Shown here: one piece after another, positions 6,710 through 13,678 of the stretch
Layout of the letters: each line of letters starts with the position of its first letter
How positions within the stretch are numbered: the stretch's first letter is position 1
Virus record (IMG/VR): IMGVR_UViG_3300024346_000434
Location: 1 to 26,543 of that record
Source of the DNA: a virus
DNA: 26,543 bases
Reading direction: 5' to 3' (one strand)
The notes under the pieces: generated by a model
What the model saw: only the letters and a program-made list of their open reading frames with translations
What the model was told of the DNA's origin: nothing
The model's database searches: none
Translations under genes and position numbers: made by a program

Positions 6710-7260
6710 ATCTTTTGAACAACAAACGATGGGTGGCATTTTTCAGTCACACCGGCAATGAAATAAACAATCTATCCAGGAAAATTGGACGCTACCCTGA
6801 CAGAGTGATCACTAACCGGTCACCAGACAAAGACATGAATCAAGAGCTGTTGTCATCCACTGACATGGTGTACACCAGAAGTAAACCGGATGCAGAGGAT
6901 TACAGTAGAGTGTTGAAAGATGATGAATGTGTTGTGACGTTGCATGGATGGATGAGAATAGTGCCAAAGAGCATATGTGATGAATATGATATATACAATT
7001 TACATCCTGGGTTGATAACAAAGTACCCACAATTGAAAGGGGCTGATCCACAATCACGTGTAGCTGCAGAGCAAGACGAATCGATATACAAGCATGTTGG
7101 TTGTGTCATACACAGAGTGACACCCGGTGTTGATGAGGGTGAAGTGTTGGCTAGCGTGTCGACATCAAATGTATATTCAGGTGAGAAAATGCTAACAAAA
7201 CAATTACATAACATGGCATTGGATCTGTGGATAGATTTTATATCTCATGAAGATTTTTAA
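6706..7260 (+). CDS. dpdN: PurN-fold formyltransferase, candidate dPreQ1 formyltransferase (DpdN)
   Basis: The 184-residue protein shows the catalytic triad of 10-formyltetrahydrofolate-dependent transferases: N98 and H100 in YNLHPGLI, and D143 in TPGVDEGEV. The preceding GWMRIVPK corresponds to the usual Gly-(F/W)-M-R segment. It is shorter than most PurN proteins (about 200 residues) and its N-terminal loop (FSHTGNEI) departs from the usual glycine-rich form, suggesting another amine acceptor. It starts with GTG, overlapping the DpdA stop as GTGA, so the two are translationally coupled. With QueF in the same block, the free amine of dPreQ1 is the obvious acceptor; DpdN is the name proposed for such a phage enzyme. 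Purine synthesis (true PurN) is the main alternative. Confidence 0.65.
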   Translation: MNLLNNKRWVAFFSHTGNEINNLSRKIGRYPDRVITNRSPDKDMNQELLSSTDMVYTRSKPDAEDYSRVLKDDECVVTLHGWMRIVPKSICDEYDIYNLHPGLITKYPQLKGADPQSRVAAEQDESIYKHVGCVIHRVTPGVDEGEVLASVSTSNVYSGEKMLTKQLHNMALDLWIDFISHEDF

Positions 7261-7786
7261 ATTAAACAAAGAAGATGATATACAAGTTGGTAGTGTTGTT
7301 AGATACAAAGACACTAGCAACAACAAGCGAGTTGGTGAGGTGTGTAGTATTATCGGGACAGGTGAGAATGTGAAGTATGAATTGATCATGTATGACAAGC
7401 GGTTGAAGCCTGTCATGTCCACTGACAGTACATACAAGCGTAAAACAATCAAGAGTGGCAGATGCAAATTGATAGATGTGAACTTCAAATTCAACACCGA
7501 TGAAAGCTTTGAGTTAGGTGATGTTATATGCAAAACATCAGGCTTGACAAAGCGATACGGTGTAATTGTTGGTTTCTTGCATCCAGATGGTTTGAACACA
7601 ACATCTTACGAGCATGGTTACAATGGTGTTTACCTGTTGCAATGTGTAGAGATTAACAAAAGAGGATTGCAACGTAAACGTGACATGATGGGAAATGTAA
7701 AGAGATTCACAGCTATTAAAAACAATGTCAAGTGTTGTGTAATTGATCTATGGAATCGAACAGGTCCCAAGATCATAACAAAATAA
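7247..7786 (+). CDS. Basic beta-rich protein of unknown function in the modification block
   Basis: The 179-residue product overlaps the formyltransferase gene by 14 bases. Residues 12-40 (VGSVVRYKDTSNNKRVGEVC) and 90-110 (LGDVICKTSGLTKRYGVIVG) both read like small SH3/KOW-type barrels with the pattern G-D/S-V-V-x-turn-x-G-V-V, suggesting a duplicated domain. The protein is rich in lysine and arginine, compatible with nucleic-acid binding. No catalytic motif is apparent. Its position between modification enzymes makes an accessory role plausible, but this is inference from location only. Confidence 0.6.
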   Translation: MKIFKLNKEDDIQVGSVVRYKDTSNNKRVGEVCSIIGTGENVKYELIMYDKRLKPVMSTDSTYKRKTIKSGRCKLIDVNFKFNTDESFELGDVICKTSGLTKRYGVIVGFLHPDGLNTTSYEHGYNGVYLLQCVEINKRGLQRKRDMMGNVKRFTAIKNNVKCCVIDLWNRTGPKIITK

Positions 7787-7992
7787 TGGCACCATGGCAC
7801 AAGTTGAATTTCAAAGGCAAATTGATGTTTGTGTCTTGCATATTGAATATAATAGCCGCGGTTGTTATAGCTCGTGAAGGTTCTTGTTTTGCAGTTGTGT
7901 CATGGTTTTTTGCTATGTGGTGCGGAGTTTTAACATTGAATAAACATTATCAATACAGAGATGCAAAGGAAATTAATGACGAAAGACAATAA
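7786..7992 (+). CDS. Small membrane protein with two predicted membrane segments
   Basis: From ATG 7786, which overlaps the previous stop as TAATG, the protein has 68 residues. An in-frame ATG at 7750 lies within the preceding gene and is less likely. Two hydrophobic segments are visible: residues 12-29 (KLMFVSCILNIIAAVVIA) and 36-50 (AVVSWFFAMWCGVLTL), with a charged tail (YRDAKEINDERQ). No family is recognised. It is out of place functionally among nucleotide enzymes and could act in host takeover at the membrane, which is speculation. Confidence 0.55.
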   Translation: MAPWHKLNFKGKLMFVSCILNIIAAVVIAREGSCFAVVSWFFAMWCGVLTLNKHYQYRDAKEINDERQ

Positions 7993-8335
7993 TAGACAAT
8001 TTGAAACCGGTGCTCAACGAGACACAGGTGAAGGTAAACTCCGAATGAGTTTAGTGCCACAACAAGAATTGAAACGTGTGATGAAACGCTATCTAGATGG
8101 TGCTGAAAAATATGGTGAGAACAACTGGATGAAAGGTATGCCATTGAGCGTGTATTATGATTGTGCTCACAGACACCTTGAAGCGTGGTGGAGATGTGAT
8201 GATGACGAAGACCACGCCGCAGCTGTTGTGTGGAACTTGCTATGTGCCATGCATACGGAAAGAAAGGCTCATGATATTGACGTTTTACCTGATGAGAAAA
8301 AAATGGATGATCGTATCAAATATCCAAAAGATTAG
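7976..8335 (+). CDS. dATP/dGTP diphosphohydrolase-family protein (DUF5664, MazG-like)
   Basis: The 119-residue product carries the conserved phage pattern of this all-alpha family: ETGAQRDTGEGKLRMSLVP near the N-terminus, a KYG-x-x-NW motif (EKYGENNWMKG), then HRHLEAW and DEDHAAAVVWNLL, whose acidic and histidine residues would coordinate magnesium as in MazG-type pyrophosphohydrolases. Related enzymes hydrolyse dATP or dGTP to the monophosphate and pyrophosphate. ATG 7976 is chosen because AAAGGAAA lies just upstream with normal spacing; ATG 7961 is possible. It overlaps the membrane-protein gene by 17 bases. Role: shaping the deoxynucleotide pool. The exact substrate cannot be read from sequence. 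Confidence 0.75.
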   Translation: MTKDNNRQFETGAQRDTGEGKLRMSLVPQQELKRVMKRYLDGAEKYGENNWMKGMPLSVYYDCAHRHLEAWWRCDDDEDHAAAVVWNLLCAMHTERKAHDIDVLPDEKKMDDRIKYPKD

Positions 8336-8364
8336 TGGACATTTTACGTTGAATATGGTATAAT
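8336..8364 (+). promoter_or_regulatory. Strong extended -10 sigma70-like promoter, leaderless geometry
   Basis: TGGACA (8336-8341, 5 of 6 matches to the -35 consensus), 17 bases, TATAAT (8359-8364), with the extended -10 TG at 8356-8357. The ATG at 8371 again follows the -10 by exactly 6 bases. The promoter begins on the base after the upstream stop codon. Confidence 0.75.
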
Positions 8365-8370
8365 TTATTT

Positions 8371-8934
8371 ATGTTAGTAAGTTTCACAGGTGCACAGTGT
8401 ACGGGCAAAACCACATTGCTCAAAAAATGTAAGAGTGAAGCCACGTTCGATGGATGGAAATATGTTGATGAGGTCACAAGAAAGGTAAATAGAGGTGGTA
8501 ACAACATAAACGAATCCGGTGATGATACAACTCAATTGTTTATATTGAGTGAACACCTACACAATCATCAAAAACGTGACACCAACTACATGCTGGACAG
8601 ATGTATACTGGATGGTTATGTGTACACCAGGTGGTTGTATTTGAACGGTACAGTGAGTGAATGGGTGTTAAATTATGCTGGTAATTTAATGTCACATCTG
8701 ATAGACAACCTGGATGTTGTATTTTACACACAACCAGAGGATGTGCCTCTGGTTGGTGATGGTGTGAGAAGTGTGAATGTGGAATTTCGACAAGATATTT
8801 TAGATATATATGAAGAACTGTTCGCTAGAAAAAACAGCTGGATGTATAAATTGGTTAGACTGAATGGTACAGTTGAAACAAGAATGAACACAATTTTAAA
8901 TAAAATCAATGAGAAAACAAACATTAGACAATAG
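8371..8934 (+). CDS. P-loop nucleotide kinase (AAA_28/NadR-like)
   Basis: The 187-residue protein begins with a Walker A motif, GAQCTGKTT (residues 7-15), directly after the first beta strand. LDRCILDGYVYTRWLY (75-90) is the DR-x3-D-x-x-Y block found in deoxynucleoside and NadR-type kinases, where the Asp/Arg pair contacts the nucleoside. VFYTQPEDVPLVGDGVR fits the strand and lid region. Such phage kinases phosphorylate nucleosides or nucleotides; the substrate cannot be read here. A salvage role alongside the dATP/dGTP diphosphohydrolase, or action on a modified nucleotide, is possible. It has its own promoter and overlaps queF by 26 bases. Confidence 0.7.
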   Translation: MLVSFTGAQCTGKTTLLKKCKSEATFDGWKYVDEVTRKVNRGGNNINESGDDTTQLFILSEHLHNHQKRDTNYMLDRCILDGYVYTRWLYLNGTVSEWVLNYAGNLMSHLIDNLDVVFYTQPEDVPLVGDGVRSVNVEFRQDILDIYEELFARKNSWMYKLVRLNGTVETRMNTILNKINEKTNIRQ

Positions 8935-9844
8935 TAGAATAACAAAACATTTAGGTCAAACATCTGAGTACAAAGATCAGTACGATTCTTCACTGCTTGT
9001 GAATGAACCAAGGAGCAACAATCGGACGCATCTCAATATACAAGATGATGATTTACCTTTCGTGGGTTATGACACATGGAACGCGTATGAAGTGAGTGCA
9101 CTGACAAACAATGGACTACCTGTCGCTGGTGTTGCGAAAGTGGTGTATCCATGTGACAGCAAGTATATTGTTGAGAGTAAGAGCATTAAACTGTATTTCA
9201 ATTCATACAACATGTACAAGTGTGGAGAAACACCCGAGGATGTGATGAAATTTATTGATGATAGAGCCTCAGAAGATATCTCAAAACTCCTGGAGACAGA
9301 CGTGCAAGTAAAGACATTGCCAGCTGATATCATATCCAAGGGAGATGATGTTTTGTGTAGAGACAGTTATACTACGTTAGAGAATTGGTTTGAACCAGGA
9401 GAACTATCTAGCATGCAATTGGAAACATATAATGAATCTCCAGATTTGTTGGAGGTTGTTGATGATGCAAGCGGAGTGTTCTCTTCAACAGTTAGATGGC
9501 ACAGCAGTTTGTTGAAGAGCAATTGCCGGGTCACAAGTCAACCGGATTGGGGTGATGTTTATATTAGTTATACAGGTCATCATCATGTGAGCCCAGCCAG
9601 CTTGTTGAAGTATATAGTGTCATTTAGAGACGAGTGTCACTTTCATGAAGAGATTTGCGAGACAATATACAAGCGATTGCATGATATTCTGAATCCTAGT
9701 GAGCTGTGTGTCACGTGTCTGTATGCTAGACGTGGAGGTATAGATATCAATCCAGTACGAGCCACATCTGAACGAGCGATTGCTATCGAGTGTCCAGATC
9801 TGATTGATGTCAATGCGTTACACACCAAAACTGCCAAACAATGA
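8909..9844 (+). CDS. queF: NADPH-dependent 7-cyano-7-deazaguanine (preQ0) reductase, bimodular type
   Basis: The 311-residue protein is recognisably QueF of the long, two-module type seen in E. coli (about 280 residues). It shares SEYKDQYDSSLLVNEPRSNN near the start, the IVESKSIKLYFNSYN block with E89, LLKSNC with the covalent catalytic cysteine C206, QPDWG with D213, FRDECHFHEE with H246 and E247, and the closing YARRGGIDINP. All residues expected for thioimide formation and hydride transfer are present, so it should convert preQ0 to preQ1 with two NADPH. The roughly 30 extra residues are mostly in the linker between the modules (about 105-190). Its location with a DpdA-like transglycosylase points to DNA modification rather than host queuosine synthesis. 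It overlaps the kinase gene by 26 bases. Confidence 0.95.
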   Translation: MRKQTLDNSRITKHLGQTSEYKDQYDSSLLVNEPRSNNRTHLNIQDDDLPFVGYDTWNAYEVSALTNNGLPVAGVAKVVYPCDSKYIVESKSIKLYFNSYNMYKCGETPEDVMKFIDDRASEDISKLLETDVQVKTLPADIISKGDDVLCRDSYTTLENWFEPGELSSMQLETYNESPDLLEVVDDASGVFSSTVRWHSSLLKSNCRVTSQPDWGDVYISYTGHHHVSPASLLKYIVSFRDECHFHEEICETIYKRLHDILNPSELCVTCLYARRGGIDINPVRATSERAIAIECPDLIDVNALHTKTAKQ

Positions 9845-10231
9845 GTGAAGGATTTACCGGATAACATAACAGACATTGCACATATTTTACCTTACGCGAG
9901 CAATGTAGGTGCACCTAAAATTGAACCTGATCATAGTTTAGCCGGTTGGAAGCAAGCTGCTGTACATAATGCTAACAAACATTACAAATACAAATTCGAT
10001 GAACTAAAATCTCAATTCGAGCAGTTCGCAGAAGAGTTTAAATGTAATGAACTGATGTACAATGCAGAGATGAGAATCAAACCGGTTATAGGTAAGGTAT
10101 ATCACCTGTATAGTAGAGGCACCGGTACCAACTATGTATCGTTGTTTGCTCCAGATGAGCGGATGGGTGGTCGTGAAGATTTTATAGGTTCATTTAAACT
10201 CAATCACGACAATCGTTGGGAACCAGCGTAA
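9845..10231 (+). CDS. DUF2452 family protein
   Basis: The 128-residue product starts with GTG immediately after the queF stop (TGA-GTG) and shows the features of DUF2452: LPYASNVGAP near the N-terminus, a helical stretch with KFDELKSQFEQFAEEFK, then MRIKPVIGKVYHLYSR and VSLFAPDE. Members occur in marine bacteria and phages and have no established function. The C-terminal half should be a small beta domain. It is the last gene before a strong hairpin, so it probably ends the plus-strand transcript. Because it follows queF without spacing, a role in the same process is conceivable but unproven. Confidence 0.75.
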   Translation: MKDLPDNITDIAHILPYASNVGAPKIEPDHSLAGWKQAAVHNANKHYKYKFDELKSQFEQFAEEFKCNELMYNAEMRIKPVIGKVYHLYSRGTGTNYVSLFAPDERMGGREDFIGSFKLNHDNRWEPA

Positions 10232-10237
10232 AAAAAA

Positions 10238-10266
10238 CGACTCTTCAGCATCACCTGTAAGAGTCG
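10238..10266 (-). terminator. Rho-independent terminator of the capsid operon (possibly bidirectional)
   Basis: CGACTCTT (10238-10245) and AAGAGTCG (10259-10266) form an 8-base stem. On the minus strand the stem is followed by a run of T (complement of the A run at 10230-10237), giving a classical terminator after the capsid gene. On the plus strand it is followed by AAAAAAG and then a T run, so it may also stop the modification-block transcript. Confidence 0.85.
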
Positions 10267-10324
10267 AAAAAAGTTTTTTATCACCGGGTATATCATTTCA
10301 CCGGTTGTTGAGACTAATCTGAGA

Positions 10325-11809
10325 TTATCCGAAGTACACCGACTGTGTGCCGGGTGTGAACGAATCACCGAGATTGTTTATCACGATCACGTGGTAATAA
10401 AGCTCTGCACCAAAAATGTTGTCAACTACACCGTAACGGGTAAGCAATCCAACACGAGGAGCAAAGTCATTAGGACCTACTGTACGTTGCACCATCACTG
10501 GGATGTACGGGCAGTAAATGATACCTGTGTCATAAAACTCAGGTCCTTTATAGCCCATGAGAATGTACTCGAGGCGAGAGTCGCCACGTTTACCATTTTC
10601 ATATTGTGCTTCTGTACGTGTGTCGCGATAGACGTTGAACCTGCCTCCAAGATTTCCAACCCGGGCAATGCCGACTGGTTGGGTGTTCACGTTGCCTTGA
10701 ACTTGCATCCACTGAAACTCAGGGAGCATTTCAAGAATCGCACAAACACGAGGAGTAGCAACTAAAAAGTTGGCTGCTCCACGACGGTTGCGGATAGCGA
10801 TACGATTCGCTTCAACGATGATCTTGGCGTATAGGTCACGATTGCGTTCTGCTAGCCAGCGGCCATCAGCTGTGGCGGGACTCCAGGTGCTTACACCTTT
10901 GCCTGCTCCAGCGGTAGCTGCGACTTGAACCATTCTCATGAGCATTTCACGGTCGATTTCAGCCTGAATTTCATACGACATTGCGTTTGTCAATTCAGTG
11001 TCGATATCGATACCGTTCATGTTCTTGAGATCCTGTTCAAGCTCCACGCTCCAACGTGCAGCAAGTCTACGTGTTCCAGCTTCAACAGCTGTTTTCTCAA
11101 AAGAAACTTCCAATTGTGGAATGTTTCCTGTGAGTTCGTAATCTTGCAACAATGCAGCTACACCTTTGTCTTCATCGATGAAATTGAGGCCAACGTCTTG
11201 AGCGCTAGCATCCTTTCCAGTCAATTTATCCGAAGATGCACCTGTGAAACGTGTGTCTAGGTCTTGATATCCAACTTCTTTCCCGTGAGGGGTTCCATCA
11301 ATGCCTGCGTCTGATGCATATGCACCATTGCCGCCACCGGAGGATTTTCCGTCGATACCTTCACCAAGTGTGTCATTGGAGTACTTGTAACGCATTGCGA
11401 AAGCAAGTCCTACCGGTCCACTCATTGGTTGAACGCCTACTATCTCATTAGTGATTAGTTCAGGGAATGTACGACGAATCATCGGGATCAAAATCTTCGG
11501 GAGACGAGCATCGCCTCCTGCGTAGAAATCTGATCCACCTGGGACTGCTCCTCCTTGACCGGGGCTACCTTGTAGCGCTCCACCTGCCATGCCACTGAAA
11601 GATCCAGAAGATCCTCCTGCAACATTACTCTCACGTAAGCACCAGTTCTCTTGGTTTTCCAAGAGGATAGCGGTGTTCAAACGAGAGTGATCGTCAGTGA
11701 TAGCTTTGACGTTGTCAGAGCTATAATCAAGTACGGGGGCCCATTTCTCAAGAAGTACGCTTGCGCGTTCTTGATCGATATATGATTGTGCGGGTTTTAC
11801 CTGTGCCAT
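10325..11809 (-). CDS. 23: Major capsid protein, T4 gp23-like
   Basis: The 494-residue protein resembles T4 gp23 (521 residues) in length, position after the scaffold gene, and landmark segments: LPKILIPMIRRTFPELITN, VGVQPMSGPVGLAFAMRY, and the C-terminal part with CPYIPVMVQRTVGP. The first 60 residues are helical and end in LRE, fitting the (L/I)-x-E cleavage rule of the gp21 protease; a glycine/serine-rich stretch follows. This predicts removal of about 60 residues during head maturation. AAAGGAAA lies about 10 bases before the ATG, the clearest Shine-Dalgarno sequence in the window, consistent with very high expression. No late-promoter box is seen directly upstream, so transcription probably comes from the box at 12800. 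Confidence 0.95.
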   Translation of the reverse strand: MAQVKPAQSYIDQERASVLLEKWAPVLDYSSDNVKAITDDHSRLNTAILLENQENWCLRESNVAGGSSGSFSGMAGGALQGSPGQGGAVPGGSDFYAGGDARLPKILIPMIRRTFPELITNEIVGVQPMSGPVGLAFAMRYKYSNDTLGEGIDGKSSGGGNGAYASDAGIDGTPHGKEVGYQDLDTRFTGASSDKLTGKDASAQDVGLNFIDEDKGVAALLQDYELTGNIPQLEVSFEKTAVEAGTRRLAARWSVELEQDLKNMNGIDIDTELTNAMSYEIQAEIDREMLMRMVQVAATAGAGKGVSTWSPATADGRWLAERNRDLYAKIIVEANRIAIRNRRGAANFLVATPRVCAILEMLPEFQWMQVQGNVNTQPVGIARVGNLGGRFNVYRDTRTEAQYENGKRGDSRLEYILMGYKGPEFYDTGIIYCPYIPVMVQRTVGPNDFAPRVGLLTRYGVVDNIFGAELYYHVIVINNLGDSFTPGTQSVYFG

Positions 11810-11836
11810 ATTCTAATGTTTCCTTTTCACTCACTC

Positions 11837-11851
11837 AGGCCGGATTGGCCT
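11837..11851 (-). other. Small hairpin between scaffold and capsid genes
   Basis: AGGCC and GGCCT pair around a 5-base loop in the 51-base gap upstream of the capsid gene. There is no T run, so it is not a terminator; it could stabilise the 5' end of a processed capsid mRNA. Function is inferred from position only. Confidence 0.3.
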
Positions 11852-11860
11852 CAACAAATT

Positions 11861-12787
11861 TTACCACCTGTTCAACTCTCCCATGTAGTTGTTGAACAAA
11901 TTAGAGTCCTGTAAACCGGGTTCGGTTTGTTCTATTTGACTCTCTACACTTTCTTTTACAACTTCTTCACTCTTGCTCACCGGGCGGTCGGATATCTTCT
12001 TTCCTGTGGTGGCTTGTTCTTTGAGCTCAACAAGTTTGTCTTGTTCGGATTTCTCGAACATGTCCAATGTGTATTGAAAGTTTTCGTTTATAAATTCAGC
12101 TGTCTTGCCTTGTAACACTTTGTATATGTGTCTTCTTTTGGATGAAGGCAGACCTTCAGAAAGCTTTTCCAACATCAACTCAGCTTGTGTGTTTTGTGTT
12201 GATTCTTTTAAAATTTTATTCTCTTGCTCGAGTCTTTCTAACCTTGCAGCAGCCTCGTCAATTTGACGTTTACCATCGATAACAGCTTCTCTGACTGACT
12301 CGTTGGCCATGACTTTGTCAATGCTAAGCGATTTACGCAAGCTCTCTAGTATGGAAACTGCATGTTTGTTTTGTACAGCCTGTTTGATGTCCTGTTCTGG
12401 TATCATCTTCTCAACATACAAGTCAAGGTAGTTGCTGATGTTGTCAACTAAACTCTCTTTAAACACTTTGGCATCTTGATCTATCTCTGTGCGAAATCTT
12501 TCAACAACGGTGCGCAATTTTACTGCATGTGTTGAGTCTAGAGCTTCAACAACCTTTTCAAGTTTGGATGTATGATCAGCATCTATAGCCTCGAGTAGCT
12601 TTTCCAGCTTGATCGAGTGCTCTTCGTCTTGTTCGACTAAAGCTTTCTCGATACGTAATTGGGCCAGTTCATCTGCTTTGCTTTGCACGGCTTCATTGAA
12701 TGATTGTTCAATTGATTCCAATGTCTCTTCTGTGAGGACATCGGAAGCTACTTTTTCTAGTTGTTGTTTAATTTGACTCTCGCTCAT
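11861..12787 (-). CDS. 22: Prohead core scaffold protein, T4 gp22-like
   Basis: The 308-residue protein lies directly upstream of the capsid gene, where T4 has gp22. It is highly charged and almost wholly alpha-helical, with long coiled-coil regions (for example LEKLLEAIDADHTSKLEKVV and IDEAAARLERLEQENKILKE). Two adjacent near-copies of a 14-residue segment (KLEKLLEAIDADHT and KLEKVVEALDSTHA) suggest local duplication. A short conserved-looking C-terminus (NLFNNYMGELNRW) is probably the capsid-contact peptide. Scaffolds of this kind shape the prohead and are degraded by the gp21 protease. A late-promoter box lies 12 bases before its ATG, inside the preceding gene. Confidence 0.85.
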   Translation of the reverse strand: MSESQIKQQLEKVASDVLTEETLESIEQSFNEAVQSKADELAQLRIEKALVEQDEEHSIKLEKLLEAIDADHTSKLEKVVEALDSTHAVKLRTVVERFRTEIDQDAKVFKESLVDNISNYLDLYVEKMIPEQDIKQAVQNKHAVSILESLRKSLSIDKVMANESVREAVIDGKRQIDEAAARLERLEQENKILKESTQNTQAELMLEKLSEGLPSSKRRHIYKVLQGKTAEFINENFQYTLDMFEKSEQDKLVELKEQATTGKKISDRPVSKSEEVVKESVESQIEQTEPGLQDSNLFNNYMGELNRW

Positions 12788-12953
12788 GTGTACTAAAAAT
12801 ATTTATGTTTTTATGCTTGTTTATTTTGTCAAACAGCTTATTTTCTACGGCCTTTTGTAGCGATTTGTTCGCTTCCGCGTAGTTTTTACTGTTTAAGTTG
12901 TGTAGAAACTTTGAGATGTTTCCTTTAAAATTGTTTTGATTTGATTGATTCAT
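12768..12953 (-). CDS. Small prohead core protein, gp68-like
   Basis: The 61-residue basic protein sits between protease and scaffold genes, overlapping the scaffold by 20 bases and lying 1 base after the protease stop. In T4-related phages small core proteins (gp67/gp68) occupy this neighbourhood. Its central segment, ISKFLHNLNSKNYAEANKSL, has the helix-loop-helix look of those proteins, and it is Asn/Lys-rich throughout. The identification rests on position and general character more than on a decisive motif. Confidence 0.6.
   Translation of the reverse strand: MNQSNQNNFKGNISKFLHNLNSKNYAEANKSLQKAVENKLFDKINKHKNINIFSTHERESN
12800..12807 (-). promoter_or_regulatory. T4-type late promoter for scaffold and capsid genes
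   Basis: CATAAATA on the minus strand, 12 bases upstream of the scaffold ATG and inside the small core-protein gene. It is the closest late-type box upstream of the capsid gene. Confidence 0.6.
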
Positions 12954-12954
12954 G

Positions 12955-13677
12955 TTAAATTTTTTGTTTGATAGCTGTTAAAAAATCTAATACACTCTCT
13001 TTGATGTAGCTTTCTACATCCCTTTTAGGTAGTGTTGATAAATCTGATTCAAGTGTTTTATATGCCTCAACATATTCGCCATGGCGATTCAAAACGTATT
13101 GTTTGCTCTCGAGTATACCGTTCACAAAAGCTTCACCAAAACTCGGATCAGCAACACAGTCGACTGCTATCAATCTCATATCCTTCACCATGCTTACGTT
13201 TGATCCATCCTCAATTGGCATGAGTTTACCTAGAGATCTGGTGCTCATACCAACACTACACCCATCTCTTATCAGTGATTGTACTACACAACCGCTTGGA
13301 GTGCTTAGTACTTTGGATTCACCGATATATATATTTGGATCGTCCTTAGATGGTTTCAATGAAGTAACTAAATGACAGGCGCGTTCTAAATCAACATCAG
13401 CAGTTGTCGGGTGGTTCAATTCACCTAATGCTCGCTTGGTTTCAATCATTTGCTCTGTGTATCGTTTGACTTCCTCTCTCATCTCAGATTCATCATATTG
13501 TCTAAGATTTTTGTTTGTGAGTTGAGCCGCACAATATGGCCCACGTATACGTATAGTCGCTTCAGAAGTGTTACTCTTTTCTTCTATGATATATTCAAAA
13601 TCTCTCGGATCAGCCGTTTCAACTAATAAATTCGCATGCATGTTACTATTACTTATGAAATTATCAGCGTTTTCCAC
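12955..13677 (-). CDS. 21: Prohead maturation protease, T4 gp21-like
   Basis: The 240-residue protein (T4 gp21: 212) carries the hallmarks of the herpes/T4-type serine protease: GELNHP with catalytic H89, and VGMSTRSLG with catalytic S145, followed by RLIAVDCVADPSF. It cleaves head proteins after (L/I)-x-E during maturation. The start codon is GTG, one base after the stop of the gp4-like gene; the next in-frame ATG is at codon 13 and would remove part of the first strand. Order protease, small core protein, scaffold, capsid is the standard T4 arrangement. Confidence 0.93.
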   Translation of the reverse strand: MENADNFISNSNMHANLLVETADPRDFEYIIEEKSNTSEATIRIRGPYCAAQLTNKNLRQYDESEMREEVKRYTEQMIETKRALGELNHPTTADVDLERACHLVTSLKPSKDDPNIYIGESKVLSTPSGCVVQSLIRDGCSVGMSTRSLGKLMPIEDGSNVSMVKDMRLIAVDCVADPSFGEAFVNGILESKQYVLNRHGEYVEAYKTLESDLSTLPKRDVESYIKESVLDFLTAIKQKI

Positions 13678-13678
13678 A

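Noticed and set aside
7961-8335. Reading the diphosphohydrolase-family gene as part of a Z-genome (2-aminoadenine) system
   Set aside because: No PurZ-like synthetase, DatZ or specialised polymerase is visible, and this protein family is common in phages with ordinary adenine.
11861-12787. Scaffold gene as a myosin-like or SMC-type ATPase
   Set aside because: It is coiled coil only, without Walker motifs, and its position fixes it as a gp22-type scaffold.
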